A DNA stretch of 64,000 bases from Lentzea albidocapillata (GTDB taxonomy: Bacteria; Actinomycetota; Actinomycetes; Mycobacteriales; Pseudonocardiaceae): positions 1 through 64,000 of the forward strand of contig NZ_JOEA01000027.1 of the NCBI RefSeq assembly GCF_000719115.1, written 5' to 3'. A program made the position numbers and the translations under genes. Below are positions 24,786 through 33,782 of this stretch, piece after piece (position 1 is the first letter of the stretch; each line of letters opens with the position of its first letter). The notes beneath the pieces were generated by a model. It worked only from the letters and a program-made list of their open reading frames with translations. It had not been told where the DNA came from and ran no database searches.

Positions 24786-25436
24786 TCAGAGGTCTGCGAC
24801 TTCCTCCGCGAGGAGGAGCCCCGGATCGAACCCCATGGGCGTGAGGTGCCCGGCGAGTTCGAGCGACAGCACGCCCTGCAGCCGGGTCCAGAAGGACAGG
24901 GCGCGGTGCACCGTCGGCGACGGCGCCGGCAGAGCGCCCGCCCACCCGTGGTTCAGGCTCAGGACGACGTCGAACGGGGACCGCGGCTGCTCGTCCGGCG
25001 AGCCGCCGCAGACCTCCAGCAACACGGCCAGGATCTCGTCCGAGATCGCGGTGATGTCGTCGGGCGCCTGGTAGCCGGGTACGGGCGTGCCGTAGATGAG
25101 CATGTACCGCTGCGGATCGCTCAGCGCCCACTCCCTGATGACCGCGGCGAGCCCCACGACGGTGGTACCCGCCGCGTGGGCGGCGCGGACGGTGTCGGCG
25201 AGGCTGCGGTAGGCGTCCCGGATGAGCGCGGTGATCAGCTCGTCGCGACCGGCGAAGTACCGGTAGAGCGCGGGCCCGCTCATGCCCATCTCCTTGGCGA
25301 TGGCGTTGAGTGACAACGCTGTCACCCCGGCCGACGCGATCTGCTGCCACGCGTGCCGTTTGACCTCGTCGCGCACCTGGGCGCGGTAACGCTCGCGAGG
25401 GTTCCGCCCCGTGTGCGCGTCCGAATCCGTCACCAT
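24786..25436 (-). CDS. TetR/AcrR family regulator
   Basis: A 216-residue repressor. The helix-turn-helix lies at about 38-65 (GVTALSLNAIAKEMGMSGPALYRYF). The C-terminal half has the WHG-type ligand domain seen in many actinobacterial TetR proteins (YMLIYGTPVPGY, SFWTRLQGVLSLELAGHL). It is divergent from the small membrane protein at 25557 and very probably controls it and itself from the 120-bp gap between them. The ligand is unknown. Confidence 0.9.
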   Translation of the reverse strand: MVTDSDAHTGRNPRERYRAQVRDEVKRHAWQQIASAGVTALSLNAIAKEMGMSGPALYRYFAGRDELITALIRDAYRSLADTVRAAHAAGTTVVGLAAVIREWALSDPQRYMLIYGTPVPGYQAPDDITAISDEILAVLLEVCGGSPDEQPRSPFDVVLSLNHGWAGALPAPSPTVHRALSFWTRLQGVLSLELAGHLTPMGFDPGLLLAEEVADL

Positions 25437-25556
25437 GGTTAGACCTTCTCACATTCGTTATTGACAGTCACGCTGCCTTCAGTTTAGCTTCTGCATGTCA
25501 CCAGAGTTATAGCTTCTAACTAACACAACTGATACTAACGAACGAAGGAGACCGTC

Positions 25557-25904
25557 ATGACGATGACCACCACCAACGCCGCTCACCCGTCGAAGTCGGT
25601 CCTGGTCGCGGCCTGGGCCGCCCCGGTCATGGTCATCGGCCAGTTCGGCCTGCTCTCCGGCATTCCGATCGCCGTCGCGCTCGTCGCGAGCCTGCGCGAC
25701 CGCCGTTCGCGGGTGCTCCGCTGGTGGACGGGAGCGCTCACGCTCGCCTACGCCACCCCGTTGACGATGTGGCTCGCCGGTCCGAGCGAGGCTCCCAGCC
25801 TGTCGAAGTACATGAGTCCCGCGATGACCGCGGCACTCGCCGCGACGGGTGTCGCGGCCGCCATCGCGCACCAGGTAGTTCGCAGGCGGTCTACTGGCAA
25901 GTAA
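25557..25904 (+). CDS. small membrane protein
   Basis: A 115-residue protein with three hydrophobic segments (about 16-44, 54-72 and 86-106) and charged ends. I recognise no family. GAAGGAGA lies upstream of the ATG. The 120-bp gap to the divergent TetR gene contains CTAACTAAC and CTAACGAAC as possible half-sites, so it is the probable target of that regulator and could be an efflux or stress membrane protein. The methyltransferase gene begins 10 nt after its stop, so read-through into the glucan cluster is possible. Confidence 0.75.
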   Translation: MTMTTTNAAHPSKSVLVAAWAAPVMVIGQFGLLSGIPIAVALVASLRDRRSRVLRWWTGALTLAYATPLTMWLAGPSEAPSLSKYMSPAMTAALAATGVAAAIAHQVVRRRSTGK

Positions 25905-25914
25905 CCTGGCGGGC

Positions 25915-26643
25915 GTGACCCTCCCCCTGACCGGCGAACGCACCGTGCCCGGTATCGCGGAAGAGAACTACTGGTTCCGGCGGCACGAGGCGGCGTATCT
26001 ACACCTCATCGGCCACTGCGCGGACGCCGTCGTGCTGGAGGCGGGCTGCGGCGAGGGCTACGGCGCGCAGCTGATCCGCACGGTCGCGCGCCGCGTGATC
26101 GCCCTCGACTACGACGAGCTGACCTCGCGGCACGTGTCGCGCGCGTACCCGCAACTCGACGTGCTGCGCGGCAACCTGGCGACCCTGCCGTTGCGCGACG
26201 GCGGCGTCGACGTCGTGGCGAACCTGCAGGTCATCGAGCACCTGTGGGACCAGGAGGAGTTCCTGGCGGAGTGCCGGCGGGTGCTGCGCCCCGGCGGAAA
26301 ACTCATCGTGACGACGCCGAACAGGCTGACGTTCTCACCCGGCCAGGACACGCCGCTCAACCCGTTCCACACCAGGGAACTCGCACCGTCCGAACTGGAC
26401 GAGATGCTGCGCGACGCAGGTTTCCGCGTTGACGAACTGACGGGACTGCGTCACGGGCGAAGGCTTGACACGCTCCTGAACGGACAGATCATCAACGCAC
26501 AGGTCGAAGTCGCCCTGTCCGGTGCGCCGTGGCCGGCCGAGCTCAAGGAGGCTGTGGAGTCGGTGACGGTGGAGGACTTCGACATCACCCCTGACGACAT
26601 GGACGGCTGCCTCGACCTCGTGGCCGTAGCGGTGCGCGCGTGA
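25915..26643 (+). CDS. SAM-dependent methyltransferase of MGLP-like cluster
   Basis: A 242-residue class I methyltransferase starting at GTG. Motif I is VLEAGCGEGYGAQL (about 40-53), the acidic end of strand 2 is LDYDEL, and post-motif III includes CRRVLRPGGKLIVTTPNR. It resembles Rv3030 of M. tuberculosis by position and neighbours: it is followed directly by the GH57 branching enzyme and the GT4 transferase. Rv3030 is thought to methylate glucose in the methylglucose lipopolysaccharide. Its stop overlaps the next start in GTGA. Confidence 0.85.
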   Translation: MTLPLTGERTVPGIAEENYWFRRHEAAYLHLIGHCADAVVLEAGCGEGYGAQLIRTVARRVIALDYDELTSRHVSRAYPQLDVLRGNLATLPLRDGGVDVVANLQVIEHLWDQEEFLAECRRVLRPGGKLIVTTPNRLTFSPGQDTPLNPFHTRELAPSELDEMLRDAGFRVDELTGLRHGRRLDTLLNGQIINAQVEVALSGAPWPAELKEAVESVTVEDFDITPDDMDGCLDLVAVAVRA

Positions 26644-28103
26644 CAACAGGAGCTTCGGAAGGCACGTTCTGCCTCGTCCTGCACAGCCACCTGCCCTGGC
26701 TCGCGCACCACGGCGCGTGGCCGGTCGGCGAGGAGTGGCTCTACCAGGCGTGGGCGCACTCGTACCTGCCCCTCGTGGACATGCTGCGGCGGTTCGCCGA
26801 CGAGGGCCGTTCCGACGTCCTGACGCTCGGCGTCACCCCCGTCCTGGCCGCACAGCTCGACGACCCGTACTGCTTGCGGGGCATGCACGACTGGCTCGGC
26901 AACTGGAACCTGCGCTCGCACCTCGCCGGGGAACGGCTGCCCGAGCTGTCCACGTACGAGCACCGCGCGTCCTCCCGTGCACTCGACCAGTTCGAAAGCC
27001 AGTGGCGGCACGGATTCTCGCCGGTTCTGAGATCCCTTGTGGACTCCTCGACGATCGAGCTGCTCGGCGGACCGGCCACGCACCCCTTCCAGCCGCTGCT
27101 GGACCCGCGGGTGCGGGCCTTCGCGCTGCGGACCGGCCTGGACGACACCGCGCTGCGCGTCGGTCGTGCGCCGGAAGGGATCTGGGCGCCGGAGTGCGGT
27201 TACTCGCCCGGCATGGAGGCGGGCTACGCGGCGGCGGGCGTGCGGCGGTTCATGGTCGACGGTCCCGCGTTACACGGCGACACCTCGTCCGCGCACCCCG
27301 TCGGCTCGTCGGACGTGCTGGCGTTCGGACGCGATCTGGAGGTCTCGTACCGCGTCTGGTCACCGAAGGTCGGCTATCCGGGCGATGCCGCGTACCGGGA
27401 TTTTCACACCTACGACCACCCGACGGGCCTCAAGCCGTCGCGCGTGACCGGCAAGAACGTGGCGCCGGAGGACAAGCGGCCGTACGACCCGTCGCTGGCG
27501 CGCGAAGCTCTCGACCGGCACGTGGTCGATTTCGTGGAAACGGTCGTGCGGCGGTTGCGGGCGATCGACGGCGGCCTCGTCGTGGCGGCCTACGACACCG
27601 AGCTGTACGGGCACTGGTGGCACGAAGGTCCCTTGTGGCTGGAGGCCGTGCTGCGGGCGTTGCCGAAGGCGGGCGTGCGCGTGACGACGTTGCGGGGCGC
27701 CGTCGAGGCCGGGCACGTGGGTGCGCCGGTCGAGCTGCCGGCGTCGTCGTGGGGCAGTGGCAAGGACTGGCGCGTGTGGGACGGCGCGCAGGTGTCGGAC
27801 ATCGTGTCGTTGAACGAGTCGGTGCAGAAGGAACTGCTGGGACTGGACTTCTCCGCCGGCGTGCGGAACCCGGTGCTGGACCAGGCGGTGCGCGAGGCGC
27901 TGCTGGCGTTGTCGAGCGACTGGGCGTTCATGGTCACGAAGGACTCGGCCGCCGACTACGCCCGCTACCGCGCGAAGATTCACAGCGATCGCTTCAGCGA
28001 GCTCGCGTCGTTGGCGCGGAGCGGTCGCGGACTGGGCAGAGCAACGGAGCTCCGCGCGGCGGACGGCCCGTTCGGGCATCTGGACGCGCGAGGAATGGGG
28101 TAA
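26640..28103 (+). CDS. GH57 1,4-alpha-glucan branching enzyme-like
   Basis: A 487-residue glycoside hydrolase family 57 protein. The first conserved region is LVLHSHLPWLAHHG. The nucleophile is Glu185 in WAPECGY and the acid/base Asp319 in AYDTELYGHWW. Relatives such as Rv3031 and the Thermus enzymes make alpha-1,6 branches in glucans. The C-terminal part (SSDWAFMVTKDSAADYARYR) is the helical domain found in branching members. It is translationally coupled to the methyltransferase gene and followed after 4 nt by the GT4 gene, matching the mycobacterial Rv3030-Rv3032 order. Confidence 0.92.
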   Translation: MTTGASEGTFCLVLHSHLPWLAHHGAWPVGEEWLYQAWAHSYLPLVDMLRRFADEGRSDVLTLGVTPVLAAQLDDPYCLRGMHDWLGNWNLRSHLAGERLPELSTYEHRASSRALDQFESQWRHGFSPVLRSLVDSSTIELLGGPATHPFQPLLDPRVRAFALRTGLDDTALRVGRAPEGIWAPECGYSPGMEAGYAAAGVRRFMVDGPALHGDTSSAHPVGSSDVLAFGRDLEVSYRVWSPKVGYPGDAAYRDFHTYDHPTGLKPSRVTGKNVAPEDKRPYDPSLAREALDRHVVDFVETVVRRLRAIDGGLVVAAYDTELYGHWWHEGPLWLEAVLRALPKAGVRVTTLRGAVEAGHVGAPVELPASSWGSGKDWRVWDGAQVSDIVSLNESVQKELLGLDFSAGVRNPVLDQAVREALLALSSDWAFMVTKDSAADYARYRAKIHSDRFSELASLARSGRGLGRATELRAADGPFGHLDARGMG

Positions 28104-28107
28104 CGGG

Positions 28108-29355
28108 ATGCGCGTGCTGATGTTGTCGTGGGAGTACCCGCCGGTGGTCGTCGGCGGGCTGGGCAGGCACGTCCACGCGCTCGCGACACAGCTGGCCGGG
28201 CAGGGGCACGACGTCGTCGTGCTGTGCCGCCAGCCCTCCGGCACCGACGCGATCACCCACCCCACCGTGGACGTGGTGAGCGAGGGCGTGCGGCTGATCC
28301 GCGTCGCCGAGGACCCCGCGCACTTCGTGTTCGAGAAGGACCTGCTGGCCTGGACGCTCGCCATGGGACACGCGATGACGCGTGCGGGGCTGGCACTGGG
28401 CTCGTGGCGCCCGGACGTCGTGCACGCGCACGACTGGCTCGTCACGCATCCGGCCGTCGCGCTGGCGGAGTCCTTCGGCGTGCCGCTGGTCGCGACGATC
28501 CACGCGACCGAGGCTGGCCGGCACTCGGGCTGGCTGTCGCACCCGCTGAACCAGCAGGTGCACTCGGTGGAGTGGTGGCTGGCGAACCGCGCCGACTCGC
28601 TGATCACGTGCTCGTCGGCGATGCGCGGCGAGGTCGGGCATCTGTTCGAAGTGGACACCGCCGAGGTTTCCGTGCTCCACAACGGCATCGAGCCGGGCGG
28701 CTGGAAGGTGCGCGCGAAGGACGTCGGCGCCGCCCGCCGCACGTACTCACCGCACGGTGATCCGTTGCTGCTTTTCTTCGGCCGCATCGAGTGGGAGAAG
28801 GGCATCCAGGACCTGATCGCGGCACTGCCCCGGATCCGCCGCTTCCACCGCGGCACGCGCGTCGTCGTGGCCGGCGGCGGGTCGCAGACCGAGTGGCTGC
28901 AGGACCAGGCACGCAAACATCGCGTGCTGCGCGCAGTGGAGTTCGTCGGCCACCTCTCCGACAGGTCTCTGGCGGCGTTGCTGACAGCCGCCGACGCCGT
29001 CGTGCTCCCCTCGCGCTACGAGCCTTTCGGCATCGTGGCCCTGGAGGCAGCGGCCGCCGGAACACCCCTGGTCGCGTCAACCGCCGGTGGGCTCGGCGAG
29101 GTCGTGCTGGACGGCGTCACCGGCCTGTCGTTCGCCCCCGGTGACGTGGACGGACTCACTCGCGCTGTGCGTGACGTGCTGTCCGATCCGGCCTCGGCCG
29201 CCACCCGTGCGCGCGCTGCCAAGGCACGTCTGGTGTCCGACTTCAACTGGTCCAAGATCGCCGCCGGCACGGCGTCGGTCTACGAGTCCGCTGTCGTGCG
29301 CGAACCACGCGTCCTCGGCCGCCCCAAGATCGCGACGGGAAATCTGTTCACCTAG
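28108..29355 (+). CDS. GT4 alpha-1,4-glucosyltransferase, Rv3032-like
   Basis: A 415-residue GT-B glycosyltransferase. The N-terminal domain opens with MLSWEYPPVVVGGLGRHVH, typical of glycogen synthase-like and Rv3032-type proteins. The C-terminal nucleotide-sugar site shows LFFGRIEWEKGIQDL and the EX7E-type motif in SRYEPFGIVALEAAAAGTP. Rv3032 elongates the alpha-1,4-glucan of methylglucose lipopolysaccharide and contributes to glycogen. The donor is probably UDP- or ADP-glucose. It follows the branching enzyme by 4 nt. Confidence 0.92.
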   Translation: MRVLMLSWEYPPVVVGGLGRHVHALATQLAGQGHDVVVLCRQPSGTDAITHPTVDVVSEGVRLIRVAEDPAHFVFEKDLLAWTLAMGHAMTRAGLALGSWRPDVVHAHDWLVTHPAVALAESFGVPLVATIHATEAGRHSGWLSHPLNQQVHSVEWWLANRADSLITCSSAMRGEVGHLFEVDTAEVSVLHNGIEPGGWKVRAKDVGAARRTYSPHGDPLLLFFGRIEWEKGIQDLIAALPRIRRFHRGTRVVVAGGGSQTEWLQDQARKHRVLRAVEFVGHLSDRSLAALLTAADAVVLPSRYEPFGIVALEAAAAGTPLVASTAGGLGEVVLDGVTGLSFAPGDVDGLTRAVRDVLSDPASAATRARAAKARLVSDFNWSKIAAGTASVYESAVVREPRVLGRPKIATGNLFT

Positions 29356-29403
29356 GTCCGCTACAGTCGCCGGTCCCGTTAACAGAAGGTGACCGAGGAC
29401 TGA

Positions 29404-30180
29404 ATGAACTACCAACGCTTCGTGGCGCTCGGGGACAGCTGCGCCGAGGGCCTGGACGACCTGCTCCCCGACGGCCGGTACCGCGGCTGGGCGGACCGGG
29501 TCGCGTCCGCACTGGACGCGCCGGGCTTCCGCTACGCCAACCTCGCCGTGCGCGGCCGCCGTCTCGACCAGATGCTGGTGGAGCAGGTCCCGTCCGCCAC
29601 GGCGTTGGAGCCCGACCTGGTGGTGCTCTTCGGCGGTGGCAACGACGTGATGTCCAACGCGACCTTGGAGCAGATCGCACAACGAGCGGACGCGATGGTG
29701 CGCGCCGTGACGTCGTTCGCGCCGACCGTCGCCGTCTTCACGTTGAGCGACATCTCGCACCGCATGCCGTTCGGCCGGCGTATGCGCCCACGCATCGAGA
29801 CCTTGAACTCCGCCATGCGCACCGCGGCATCCCGCTACGGCGCGATTCTGGTCGACGTGGAGGCCGACGAGTGCGTGCACGACTCACGCTACTTCGGCCC
29901 GGACCGCCTGCACCTGTCGTCGTTGGGGCACAGGCGGTTGGCCGGCCACGTGCTGTCGGCGCTCGGCATCCCGTTCGACGAGTCCTGGCTGGCGCCGCTG
30001 GAGGGCAAGGCCGCGTCCACGTCGGTGCTGGACCACTGGCGGTGGCTGCGCGACCAGGTGCTGCCGGTCGCGTACTCGCGGACGCGCAACAAGCTGATCG
30101 GGCGGCAGCCGGGCGACGGTTTCGTGCCCAAGCGCCCGGAGCTCGCGCCGCTGACCTGGCCGCAGCGCGTAGCTCGCTGA
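29404..30180 (+). CDS. SGNH/GDSL hydrolase
   Basis: A 258-residue SGNH-type esterase. Block I is FVALGDSCAEGL, with catalytic Ser12. The Gly of block II lies in the LAVRGRRLD region, block III is FGGGNDV, and block V is DRLHLSSLGHRR with the Asp and His. It has no signal peptide, so it acts in the cytosol. It follows the GT4 gene by 48 nt, with GAGGA before the ATG, and lies between it and the OctT-like acyltransferase. A deacylase or acyltransferase role on the glucan is inferred from context only. Confidence 0.85.
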   Translation: MNYQRFVALGDSCAEGLDDLLPDGRYRGWADRVASALDAPGFRYANLAVRGRRLDQMLVEQVPSATALEPDLVVLFGGGNDVMSNATLEQIAQRADAMVRAVTSFAPTVAVFTLSDISHRMPFGRRMRPRIETLNSAMRTAASRYGAILVDVEADECVHDSRYFGPDRLHLSSLGHRRLAGHVLSALGIPFDESWLAPLEGKAASTSVLDHWRWLRDQVLPVAYSRTRNKLIGRQPGDGFVPKRPELAPLTWPQRVAR

Positions 30181-30183
30181 CCG

Positions 30184-30936
30184 TCAGGCCGACGCGTCCT
30201 CCGCCCGTTTGGTCAAGGCGTCCTTGGCCTTGCGGGCCATGTCCGCGATGTCCGCCCGCCGCTGCGCATCGGCCTCGTAGTCGGCCCGCCGATCCCGCAC
30301 CACCCGAGCCGGCATCCCGACCGCGATCTTGAAGTCCGGCACGTCCCCGCGCACCACGGCATGCGCGCCCAGCACGCATCCACGCCCGACGCGCGTGCCG
30401 CGCAGCACCGTCACCTTGGCGCCGAGCCAGCAGTCCGGCCCGATCCGCACCGGCGACTTCACGATGCCCTGGTCCTTGATCGGCAGCGTGATGTCCTCGA
30501 CCTTGTGGTCGAAGTCGCAGATGTAGACCCAGTCCGCGACGAGTGACGACGCGCCGATCTCGATGTCGAGGTAGCAGTTGACCGTGTTGTCCTTGCCGAA
30601 CACGACCTTGTCCCCGATGCGCAGCGACCCCTCGTGGCAGCGGATGGCGTTGCCGTCGCCGATGTGCACCCAGCGGCCGATCTCCAGGCGGCCGAAGCCC
30701 GGCCGGGCCATGACCTCGACGCGCTTGCCGAAGAACACCATGCCGCGCAGGACGACGTGCGGGTTGAGCAGGCGGAACTTCAGCAGGCGCCAGTACCGCA
30801 CCAGGTACCAGGGGGTGTAGGCGCGGTGGCGCAGGACCCAGCGCAGGGACGCCAGCGTGAGGAACCGTGCCTGCATCGGGTCACGGCGCGACCTGCGCCA
30901 GCGAGTCCAGACCGGGGCACCCCACATCGAAGTCAT
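30184..30936 (-). CDS. octT: hexapeptide-repeat acyltransferase, OctT (Rv3034c)-like
   Basis: A 250-residue left-handed beta-helix acyltransferase. Hexapeptide turns are visible in IGRWVHIGDGNAI, IGDKVVFGKDNTV, IGPDCWLGAKVTVL and GRGCVLGAHAVVRG. Rv3034c of M. tuberculosis (OctT) puts octanoate on early methylglucose lipopolysaccharide intermediates, and this gene stands in the matching place, convergent behind the GT4 cluster. The ATG at 30936 is 40 bp from the start of the divergent LAL regulator. The assignment rests on fold, length and context. Convergent spacing to the SGNH gene is only 3 nt. Confidence 0.7.
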   Translation of the reverse strand: MTSMWGAPVWTRWRRSRRDPMQARFLTLASLRWVLRHRAYTPWYLVRYWRLLKFRLLNPHVVLRGMVFFGKRVEVMARPGFGRLEIGRWVHIGDGNAIRCHEGSLRIGDKVVFGKDNTVNCYLDIEIGASSLVADWVYICDFDHKVEDITLPIKDQGIVKSPVRIGPDCWLGAKVTVLRGTRVGRGCVLGAHAVVRGDVPDFKIAVGMPARVVRDRRADYEADAQRRADIADMARKAKDALTKRAEDASA

Positions 30937-30976
30937 GCGCGGCACTTTAACTCCGGGCGAGGAGCGGAACGGCATC

Positions 30977-33664
30977 ATGGCCATCGCGCGGCGTCTGCAC
31001 GGGGAGGTCTGGGTGGCCGGAAGCGGTTCGTTGGTAGACGAAGTGGTCGCGGCGCTGAGTCCCCACGGGGTCGTGGTGGTCACCGGGGAACCGGGGACGG
31101 GCAAGACCTGGTTGGTCGGGCGCGTGCTCGCCGCGGTCGACCGGAAACGGGTGGTCATCGGGTGCCGCGGCTTGCCGGACGGGCCGTACGTGCTCGTGCG
31201 GGAGCTGGTCAGCGGGCTGGCCGGTGGTGACCTGAGGTCTGTCCTGGCCGCCGTCGAAGCGGACGAGCTGCACCAGGTGTGCAGGGCGTTGCGTGGCCTG
31301 CTCGGCGCGCGGCTGGTGGTCGTCGAGGACCTGGAGTGCACTGACCACCGGTCCCGGCAGGTGTTGCGGTACCTGGTGACCCGGCCACCGGAGAACGCCG
31401 CGCTGCTGCTGACCTGGACGCCCGGCGCCGAGCCGCCGCTGGGCACCCGGCTCAGCTCGGCCGCGTCGGCCGGCCTGCACCACGTCGAGGTCGGGCCGTG
31501 GACCGCGGCCGAGATGGCGGCGTTCGTCGGACGATCGTGCGCCGACGAACTGCACGAGCTGACCGGCGGCGTGCCGGTGCTGGTGCACGCACTGGTGAAC
31601 CATCTGTCCTCTGAGGAGGATCAGCCACGCGAAGCGTTGAGACGCAAAGGGGTTCCCCGGTCGATCAGCGAGCTGGTCGAGCAGCGGCTGGCGTCGTTGC
31701 CCGAACAGGCACGGCGGGTGGTCGCCGCCGCCGCGCTGTCGCGGGGTCCGGTGTCGATCTCGTTGCTCGGCGAGGTGTGCGGGCTCGGGGCACCGGAAGT
31801 GGAGGCGGCATTGGCCGCCGCCGTGGACACCGGTGTCATGGCGTCCACGGACGGCCGCGCATTCACGTTCCACCCGCCGGTGAGCGGGATCGTCGTGGAG
31901 CGAGGGCTGCACCCGATCGAACGCCGGCGCGGGCACGCGGCGTACGTCGCGGCGATGCACCGGGATCAGGACGCGCTGGCGGACCTGGTCTTCCACAGCC
32001 GGTCGGCGGGGGACCTGGTCACGGCCGCCCGGTACGCCGAACGCGCGGTCCAACACATGACCACAGCGGACGCGATCGAGCTGTTGCAGGAGCTGCTGGC
32101 CGAGCCGGACCTGCCCCGCGCCCAGCGGGGTGCCCTCGCGGTCCGGCTGGGGCGCCTGGGTCTGAACAGTCTCGCGTACGACGACACGGTCGCGCTGCTG
32201 CGCGGCATCCTCGCCGACGGGCGGCTCCCTGCCGGGATGCGCGGCGAGCTGCGGCTCGATCTGGCACTGCTGCTGGCGAACCAGGCGGGCGACGGCGACA
32301 GCGGCCGCGCCCAGCTCCGGGTGGCGATCGCCGAACTGGGCCGTCGTCCGGCGCTGGCGGCCCGCGCCATGTCGGCCCTGGCCATTCCCTACTGGGGAAA
32401 CTGCCATGTGGCCGAGCATGTGCGGTGGCTGACCGAGGTCGAGCGGACCGTGCCCGACCGCGGTGATCCGGTGCTGCTTCTCGCGATCGCGGTCAACCGG
32501 GCGAGCACGCTGGCGCAGATCGGTGACCCGCGCGCCTGGGACGCCATCGCCGAGCTCCCCGCGGACGGGGCGACGATCGGTGAACGCCGCGAGCTTCTGC
32601 GCGGCTGCGCCAACTTCTCCGACACCGCGATCGCCCTGGGGCATCACCTGGCGGCAGCGGACTTCCTCACGCGGGCGGAGGACCTCGCGAGCCGCAGCGG
32701 GCCGTCGTACCCGTGGCAGATGGCCACGTCGAACCAGCTGCGGCTCGACCACGTCACCGGCCGGTGGGACGGCCTCGCCGAACGCGCCAGGGCCTACCTG
32801 GAGATCGCCACGCACACCACGTTCGTCGCCGTCGACGCCTCACTCGTGCTGGCGCAGCTCGCGCTGGCCAGAGGCGAGTGGGACGAAGCCGAGGAATACC
32901 TTGGGGCACACGGGCTTCGTTCGATGAACGGGTGGTATGGGCCGGTGGTGATCTGCGCCGCCGCGACGCGGGTTCGGCTCGCGCTGGTCCGCGGGCGGAT
33001 CGCGGAGGCCGTCGACGAACTGGCGGAGACGGTTGAGATCCTGCGAAGCAAGGGCATCTGGGCGTGGGCGACCGAGCTCGTCGATGCCGGGGTGGAGGCC
33101 CTGCTTCTCGCCGGTGACGCGGCGCGGGCAGAGCGGTTGCTGGACGAGTTCGCCGCGGATGTGGCCGAACGTGACTGTCCGTTCGCGCACTCGATGGTTC
33201 CGTTCGGGCGGGCGGCGATCGCCGCGGCGCGGGAACGGTTCGACGACGCGGCGACGCTGTACGACGAAGCCACGACGCTGCTCGCCGCGCTCCCCCGGCC
33301 GTACGAGCAGGCTCGTGCCCTGGAAGCCGCCGCGCGGTGCCTGCCGCCGTCGTCCGGGCTGCTCGCGGAGGCGACCAGGCTGTTCACCACGCTCGGCGCG
33401 ACGTGGAACCTTGCCCGCTGCGACCACCTCGTGCGCGAGCACGGCGGCACCACCGGCGCGCGCCCCGGCCGCCGGGGTTACGGCACGGAGCTGTCGCCGA
33501 GGGAACGCCAGGTGGCTCGTCTGCTCGCCCTCGGCCGCACGAACCGGCAGATCGCCGAGGTGCTGTTCCTGTCGCCACGCACGGTCGAACGACACGCCGC
33601 CAGCGTCCTGCGCAAGCTCGGCGCCACCGGCCGCGACGAGCTGCGGCCGGAGGACCACGGCTGA
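30977..33664 (+). CDS. LAL-type LuxR transcriptional regulator
   Basis: An 895-residue regulator of the large ATP-binding LuxR (LAL) class. It opens with an NTPase domain: Walker A GEPGTGKT at 37-44 and Walker B RLVVVEDLE at about 112-120. A long helical TPR-like sensor region follows. The C-terminal LuxR helix-turn-helix is LSPRERQVARLLALGRTNRQ with SPRTVERHAASVLRKLGA, at about 835-890. LAL proteins often activate sugar catabolic or secondary-metabolite genes. Here it marks the start of an accessory block with a protease, mannosidase and peroxidase. The target is unknown. Confidence 0.92.
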   Translation: MAIARRLHGEVWVAGSGSLVDEVVAALSPHGVVVVTGEPGTGKTWLVGRVLAAVDRKRVVIGCRGLPDGPYVLVRELVSGLAGGDLRSVLAAVEADELHQVCRALRGLLGARLVVVEDLECTDHRSRQVLRYLVTRPPENAALLLTWTPGAEPPLGTRLSSAASAGLHHVEVGPWTAAEMAAFVGRSCADELHELTGGVPVLVHALVNHLSSEEDQPREALRRKGVPRSISELVEQRLASLPEQARRVVAAAALSRGPVSISLLGEVCGLGAPEVEAALAAAVDTGVMASTDGRAFTFHPPVSGIVVERGLHPIERRRGHAAYVAAMHRDQDALADLVFHSRSAGDLVTAARYAERAVQHMTTADAIELLQELLAEPDLPRAQRGALAVRLGRLGLNSLAYDDTVALLRGILADGRLPAGMRGELRLDLALLLANQAGDGDSGRAQLRVAIAELGRRPALAARAMSALAIPYWGNCHVAEHVRWLTEVERTVPDRGDPVLLLAIAVNRASTLAQIGDPRAWDAIAELPADGATIGERRELLRGCANFSDTAIALGHHLAAADFLTRAEDLASRSGPSYPWQMATSNQLRLDHVTGRWDGLAERARAYLEIATHTTFVAVDASLVLAQLALARGEWDEAEEYLGAHGLRSMNGWYGPVVICAAATRVRLALVRGRIAEAVDELAETVEILRSKGIWAWATELVDAGVEALLLAGDAARAERLLDEFAADVAERDCPFAHSMVPFGRAAIAAARERFDDAATLYDEATTLLAALPRPYEQARALEAAARCLPPSSGLLAEATRLFTTLGATWNLARCDHLVREHGGTTGARPGRRGYGTELSPRERQVARLLALGRTNRQIAEVLFLSPRTVERHAASVLRKLGATGRDELRPEDHG

Positions 33665-33782
33665 TCGAACGCGTAACCCTACGCACGATTTCCGGCGTTG
33701 TTCCCCGCGGTCTTCTCCTCGGACAGTTGCCGCACCGCAACTCGTTTGCGGCCCTGCGAATACCCTGCGAGAGGACCCAACC

